Source: an uncultured Porphyromonas sp. (GTDB lineage: Bacteria > Bacteroidota > Bacteroidia > Bacteroidales > Porphyromonadaceae). Taken from it: 17,232 nt of DNA. The position numbers were made by a program, and so were the translations under genes. Each line of letters opens with the position of its first letter. Positions within the stretch are counted from its first letter, which is position 1. This document shows positions 13,538 through 17,232 of the stretch, piece by piece. The stretch covers positions 1 to 17,232 of the forward strand of contig CALTVJ010000039.1 in assembly GCA_943912835.1 (NCBI GenBank). The letters are read 5' to 3'. The notes under the pieces were generated by a model that was given only the letters and a program-made list of their open reading frames with translations, searched no databases and was not told the origin of the DNA.

Positions 13538-15664
13538 ATGAAAAGAAAACTAACACTCTCATTGACTATGACCTGTCTCTCATTAGCTCCATTGCTAGCT
13601 GGTGAGAATAATTTAGATAGTCTAAAAATAAAGAGTCTAGACGAGGTTAAAGTATATGGTACACGAGTTGTTGTGCCTTTAAAGAAGATCCCTAGCAAAG
13701 TTGAGCTGATACAGGCACCACAGATAGAGCGTAGCCCTGTGTCTAATCTTGGAGAGTTACTGAAATACAATAGTACAATAGATATTGTTCAGTATCCTGG
13801 TTTCTTGTCAACTATAGGTATGAGAGGATTCACTCCTGGTGATAAATATGTAACAATCCTCGTCAATGGGATACCTACGGGTACGACAAATGTGTCGTCT
13901 TTGGGAATTAATGATGTAAGCCAAGTGGAGGTACTAAAAGGTCCTTTTTCCGCAATATATGGAACAGGGGCTATGGGTGGTGTTGTAAATCTAGTTACTC
14001 GTAAAAGTAAAGATGTGTTGACTGGAGGTGCCCATCTCTCTTATGGTAGCTATAATACACAAAGGGTTGGTTTTACACTTGGCGGTCAAATTGTAGAAAA
14101 CTTGTCTTTTGATGCTAGTCTTACCTACAACAAACAAGGTAAGGATTATAAGAGTGGAAAACGTTCATTTCTATCTAAAAATGAGTTAGAGAAGATTATT
14201 CTAGATGAATCTACAGCTGACCAAACGAAGGCGGGAAGCCATTATGATTCCTTTATGAGTCGTATTCGTTTGGGATATGATTTTTCACCTAACTGGTCTT
14301 TAGATATACATCATAGCAATTTTATTGCCAAAGATTTACCTCAAGGTGGTACTCATTGGAGTACAGATCCACTCACAGGTAAGGATTTAGAGCGATATTC
14401 TACAGCATTAGAATTGGCTGGTAAATTAGGTGTCCATACACTATCTCTTAACCCTTATTACAACATAGAGAAGGCTGTGTACCTTAATAAATACGATGCC
14501 GATGATGCTATAGCTACCTATAGATCACATTTACGTACTCTTGGTTTTTTGTTGCAGGATAATATTGATTTAGGTCTATATAAAGTAGCTTTAGGTTTAG
14601 ATGGGCAGAATATGAGAAGTGAGGGACTAAGCTTTGATGGGACAACTGGAGCAGCAAAAAAGCCTTCCAGTCCAGCTTACTCTACATCTGCTCTAGGTGC
14701 ATTTGCTCAAAGCAACATGAATTTGTTAAATAATCGCTTGAGTTTATCAGTTGGATTACGTTTAGACTATCTTTCTTTGAAGCTAGAGGCAAATGAATTC
14801 ATAAAGAATACAGCGAAAACGGAGACTTATTTTAATATAACACCCAATTTAGGATTGAAGTATGAACTTGCTAAAGGGCTACTTTTGCATGCTTCAGCAG
14901 GAGGTGGTTTTCGTTCTCCAGATGCTTACCAGAAGTCAGGGGAGTATGAGGGAGCTTATGGAAAAACTAAGGGGAATCCAGATTTGAAGCCAGAACGCTC
15001 ATTGACCTTTGATGCTGGGGTTGGTTATTCTAATCGTCATATTGGTTTGAATGTTGATGTAAGTTATTTCCACACTCAAATGAAAGATGTAATCTATAAT
15101 GTCAGAGGAGCTGATAAGGTAAAAACATTTGCCAATGGAGATAAAGCTCGTATGAGTGGATTAGAGGTTTTATTTTCTTATGATTTTGGAAGTATCGCGA
15201 ATAATAAATTCACATTGAGAGCTTTTACAAATGCAACATTTGTATTTGGAAGTCGTATGTATGTTAAGGCTACAGATAAATGGGAAGATATGCGCCTTGT
15301 TCGTAAGCAAAACATCACTTTCGGACTAGATTTTGCTTATAAAGCATTTGAGTTGGGAGCTAAAGGACGATATGCTGGAAAAGCGATTGATAATAACTGG
15401 AACACGATGAATTATACCACTGGAGCTATCCTACGACCTCTACTATCAGATCATTTGGCTAAGGCTTATCCAGATCTAGCTACGAAAGGTTTGATATTGA
15501 TGCCTCAATTTATGACTTTTGATTTGTCTGCTCACTATTCTTTCTCAAAACGTTTTCGTTTAGGAATTTATCTAAATAATGTTTTGGATGAGCATTATTT
15601 CGAGAAAGATGGTTATAATATGTCTGGACGTAATTATATGGTGGGTCTATCCTACAAGTTTTAA
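13538..15664 (+). CDS. TonB-dependent outer-membrane receptor (hemin/siderophore/cobalamin class)
   Basis: Outer-membrane receptor of 708 residues. A signal peptide (1 to about 22, ending PLLAG) is followed by a TonB-box-like SLDEVKVYGTR. The plug domain (about 45-150) has DKYVTILVNGIPTGT and VEVLKGPFSAIYGTGAMGGVVNLVT. A 22-strand-type barrel follows and ends in a typical terminal strand with aromatic last residue (NYMVGLSYKF). Extracellular-loop segments FRSP (458-461) and NPDL (480-483) resemble the FRAP...NPDL pair of hemin receptors such as HmuR, but NPDL-like motifs occur in many receptors. Being last in an operon with a matching ABC importer, it probably brings the ligand across the outer membrane. 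The start ATG gives a good signal peptide. There is no type IX C-terminal sorting domain. It ends 28 bases before a bidirectional terminator. Confidence 0.93.
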   Translation: MKRKLTLSLTMTCLSLAPLLAGENNLDSLKIKSLDEVKVYGTRVVVPLKKIPSKVELIQAPQIERSPVSNLGELLKYNSTIDIVQYPGFLSTIGMRGFTPGDKYVTILVNGIPTGTTNVSSLGINDVSQVEVLKGPFSAIYGTGAMGGVVNLVTRKSKDVLTGGAHLSYGSYNTQRVGFTLGGQIVENLSFDASLTYNKQGKDYKSGKRSFLSKNELEKIILDESTADQTKAGSHYDSFMSRIRLGYDFSPNWSLDIHHSNFIAKDLPQGGTHWSTDPLTGKDLERYSTALELAGKLGVHTLSLNPYYNIEKAVYLNKYDADDAIATYRSHLRTLGFLLQDNIDLGLYKVALGLDGQNMRSEGLSFDGTTGAAKKPSSPAYSTSALGAFAQSNMNLLNNRLSLSVGLRLDYLSLKLEANEFIKNTAKTETYFNITPNLGLKYELAKGLLLHASAGGGFRSPDAYQKSGEYEGAYGKTKGNPDLKPERSLTFDAGVGYSNRHIGLNVDVSYFHTQMKDVIYNVRGADKVKTFANGDKARMSGLEVLFSYDFGSIANNKFTLRAFTNATFVFGSRMYVKATDKWEDMRLVRKQNITFGLDFAYKAFELGAKGRYAGKAIDNNWNTMNYTTGAILRPLLSDHLAKAYPDLATKGLILMPQFMTFDLSAHYSFSKRFRLGIYLNNVLDEHYFEKDGYNMSGRNYMVGLSYKF

Positions 15665-15692
15665 TGGGGGTAGTTGTTGAGAGAAATATAAA

Positions 15693-15746
15693 ATATAAAG
15701 ATAGACAGGGGTTGAGATTCATCTCAACCCCTGTCTATCTTTATAT
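15693..15746. terminator. Bidirectional terminator between the receptor and gdhA
   Basis: A perfect inverted repeat of about 25 base pairs (arms 15693-15718 and 15721-15746, core AGATAGACAGGGGTTGAG) closes on a TTCA loop between two convergent genes. It lies 28 bases after the receptor stop and 9 bases past the gdhA stop, and the arms end in A/T-rich runs on both strands, so it can stop transcription from either side. Confidence 0.88.
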
Positions 15747-15755
15747 CTACCAAGT

Positions 15756-17093
15756 TTAAATGATACCTTGTTGCATCATTGCATTCGCCACTTTTAAGAA
15801 GCCAGCGATATTTGCTCCTTTGACGTAGTTGATGTAGTCACCCTCTCTTCCGTATTCTACACATTGCTCATGTATATCACTCATGATTTGATGTAGTTTT
15901 GCATCAACTTCCTCATTTGACCAAGATAGATGCATTGCATTCTGAGTCATTTCAAGACCAGAGGTCGCTACGCCGCCAGCATTAACTGCTTTACCAGGGC
16001 CAAAAATAATCTTGTTGTGGACAAAGTATTCTGCCGCTTCAGCTGTACAGCCCATATTTGAGGTTTCTGCAACGAGTAATACTCCGTTGTTATGAAGGGT
16101 CTTAGCATCCTCTTCGTTGAGTTCGTTTTGGGTTGCACAAGGCATTGCGATATCAACTTTTTGTTCCCAAGGCTTTTTCCCAGCAAAGAATTGTGCATTA
16201 GGGAAACTCTTTATATAGTCTGCTACAATATCTTTACCACTTGCTCTTAGGTCTAGGAGACATTGATATTTTTCTTCTGTATTGATACCATCTGGATCGT
16301 AAACATAGCCATCAGGTCCAGAAATTGTAACCACTTTAGCTCCAAGTTCTGTAGCTTTCTTGGCTACTCCCCAAGCGACATTTCCAAATCCAGAGATTGC
16401 GACAGTTTTGCCTTTGAGTTCAATTTTGTTGGCACGACACATATGATCTACAAAGTATACTGCGCCATAACCAGTTGATTCGGGACGTAGACGAGAACCT
16501 CCAAATTCAAATCCTTTACCTGTTAAAGTCCCAGTATGTTCGTGTGCAAGTTTTTTGTACATGCCATACATATAAGCAACTTCTCTACCTCCTACACCAA
16601 TGTCTCCAGCAGGAACATCAGTATCAGGCCCTATGTGTCGCCAAAGCTCCATCATAAAGCTTTGACAGAAGCGCATGATTTCTCTATCGCTACGACCTCT
16701 GGGTGAGAAGTCACTACCACCCTTACCTCCACCCATTGGTAGGGTGGTTAGGGCATTCTTAAATGTCTGCTCAAATCCTAAGAACTTTAGGATAGATAGA
16801 TTGACTGTGTGATGGAAGCGAATCCCTCCTTTGTATGGGCCAATGGCATTGTTAAATTGTACACGATATCCTATGTTGACGTGTACTTTGCCATTATCGT
16901 CTACCCAAGGTACTCTGAAGGTGTAGATTCGATCTGGTTCAACGAGACGTTCAATGATGGCTTCACGCTCAAACTCAGGATGTTGGTTGTAGACATCTTC
17001 GATAGAGATGAGAACCTCTTTAACTGCTTGGAGAAATTCCTTTTCTCCAGGGTGCTTAGCCTCTAGGGCTGCTAAGATTTCTGCGGATTTCAT
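15756..17093 (-). CDS. gdhA: Glutamate dehydrogenase, probably NAD+-dependent
   Basis: Hexameric-type glutamate dehydrogenase of 445 residues, the length I recall for the P. gingivalis NAD-linked enzyme. It converts glutamate to 2-oxoglutarate and ammonia in the cytoplasm, a main step in amino-acid fermentation. Substrate and catalytic residues are all present: K88 in GPYKGGIRFH, K112 in TFKNAL, K124 in PMGGGKGGSDF and D164 in PAGDIGVGGRE. The Rossmann fold begins at VAISGFGNVAWG (231-242). The coenzyme-specificity segment has F236 and SGPDG with P260 and D261. These match the F238, P262 and D263 set of the NAD+-specific Clostridium symbiosum enzyme rather than the SDS-type segment of NADP+ enzymes such as E. 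coli GdhA, so NAD+ use is inferred. It is transcribed alone, converging on the uptake operon. Confidence 0.95.
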   Translation of the reverse strand: MKSAEILAALEAKHPGEKEFLQAVKEVLISIEDVYNQHPEFEREAIIERLVEPDRIYTFRVPWVDDNGKVHVNIGYRVQFNNAIGPYKGGIRFHHTVNLSILKFLGFEQTFKNALTTLPMGGGKGGSDFSPRGRSDREIMRFCQSFMMELWRHIGPDTDVPAGDIGVGGREVAYMYGMYKKLAHEHTGTLTGKGFEFGGSRLRPESTGYGAVYFVDHMCRANKIELKGKTVAISGFGNVAWGVAKKATELGAKVVTISGPDGYVYDPDGINTEEKYQCLLDLRASGKDIVADYIKSFPNAQFFAGKKPWEQKVDIAMPCATQNELNEEDAKTLHNNGVLLVAETSNMGCTAEAAEYFVHNKIIFGPGKAVNAGGVATSGLEMTQNAMHLSWSNEEVDAKLHQIMSDIHEQCVEYGREGDYINYVKGANIAGFLKVANAMMQQGII

Positions 17094-17164
17094 AAAAACA
17101 CCTAGTTTAGGGATTTACGTTACCTTAATATAATTATTATTTAATAGGTTTTAAATTGTATGAG

Positions 17165-17172
17165 CAAATATA
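17165..17172 (-). promoter_or_regulatory. Possible -7 box for gdhA
   Basis: Read on the minus strand this is TATATTTG, an exact TAnnTTTG match, about 72 bases upstream of the gdhA ATG. No clear -33 box is seen at the right distance upstream (about 17192-17196). The region is extremely A/T-rich, so a chance match is possible. Confidence 0.4.
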
Positions 17173-17216
17173 TATAATGATTTTGATATCTGATAAATAA
17201 ATTTTCTTCTTAGATA

Positions 17217-17232
17217 AAGGAGAGAATTATGG
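17217..17232 (+). other. Possible ribosome-binding site and start of a divergent gene cut by the window edge
   Basis: AAGGAG (17217-17222) stands 6 bases before an ATG at 17229-17231, an unusually good Shine-Dalgarno arrangement for this window. Only the start codon and one further base are inside, so nothing can be said of the product. Confidence 0.35.

Noticed and set aside
16263..17066. Several plus-strand ORFs of 60-85 codons opposite gdhA
   Set aside because: They mirror the well-supported gdhA frame and have Cys/Phe/Tyr-rich, non-protein-like products.

Overview
The window looks like a chromosomal segment of a Porphyromonas-like member of the Bacteroidales. Four things point there. Promoters have the Bacteroidota form (a TTG/TTTG -33 box and a TAnnTTTG -7 box). 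There is a PorT-like type IX secretion barrel. There is a complete sodium-pumping methylmalonyl-CoA decarboxylase operon, and the glutamate dehydrogenase is NAD-type as in asaccharolytic anaerobes. Sequence divergence and AT-richness argue against P. gingivalis itself, but the species cannot be fixed from this window.

Layout. (1) Positions 1-4934: a promoter, then miaB (tRNA methylthiotransferase), a PorT-like outer-membrane barrel and polA, almost without gaps, probably one transcript. (2) Positions 4980-9600: a clear promoter and a structured leader, then methylmalonyl-CoA epimerase, a stem-loop, and mmdA-mmdD-mmdE-mmdC-mmdB, closed by a strong terminator hairpin. Together these epimerise methylmalonyl-CoA and decarboxylate it to propionyl-CoA while exporting Na+, the energy-conserving end of succinate-to-propionate fermentation. 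The 52-residue mmdE is short and easily missed. (3) Positions 9600-10220: about 620 bases without a gene, holding three successive hairpins (one a 125-base near-palindrome), a widely spaced 10-base inverted repeat and a possible promoter. (4) Positions 10221-15664: an iron/heme/cobalamin-class uptake operon of lipoprotein binding protein, FecCD-type permease, ATPase with an extra C-terminal domain, and TonB-dependent receptor. It resembles the iht/hmu-type hemin loci of Porphyromonas, but the ligand is not proven. (5) Positions 15693-17093: a long perfect hairpin between convergent genes, then gdhA on the minus strand, and possibly the first codon of a divergent gene at the right edge.

Most of the window is recognisable core metabolism and transport. 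The points most worth a second look are a DNA polymerase I whose 3'-5' exonuclease site appears to have lost all four catalytic carboxylates, the mmdD/mmdE domain duplication, the hairpin cluster at 9616-9796, the wobble-rich leader hairpin before the epimerase, and the ATPase extension placed directly after a nine-T tract. I see no CRISPR array, tRNA, rRNA, prophage or transposase.
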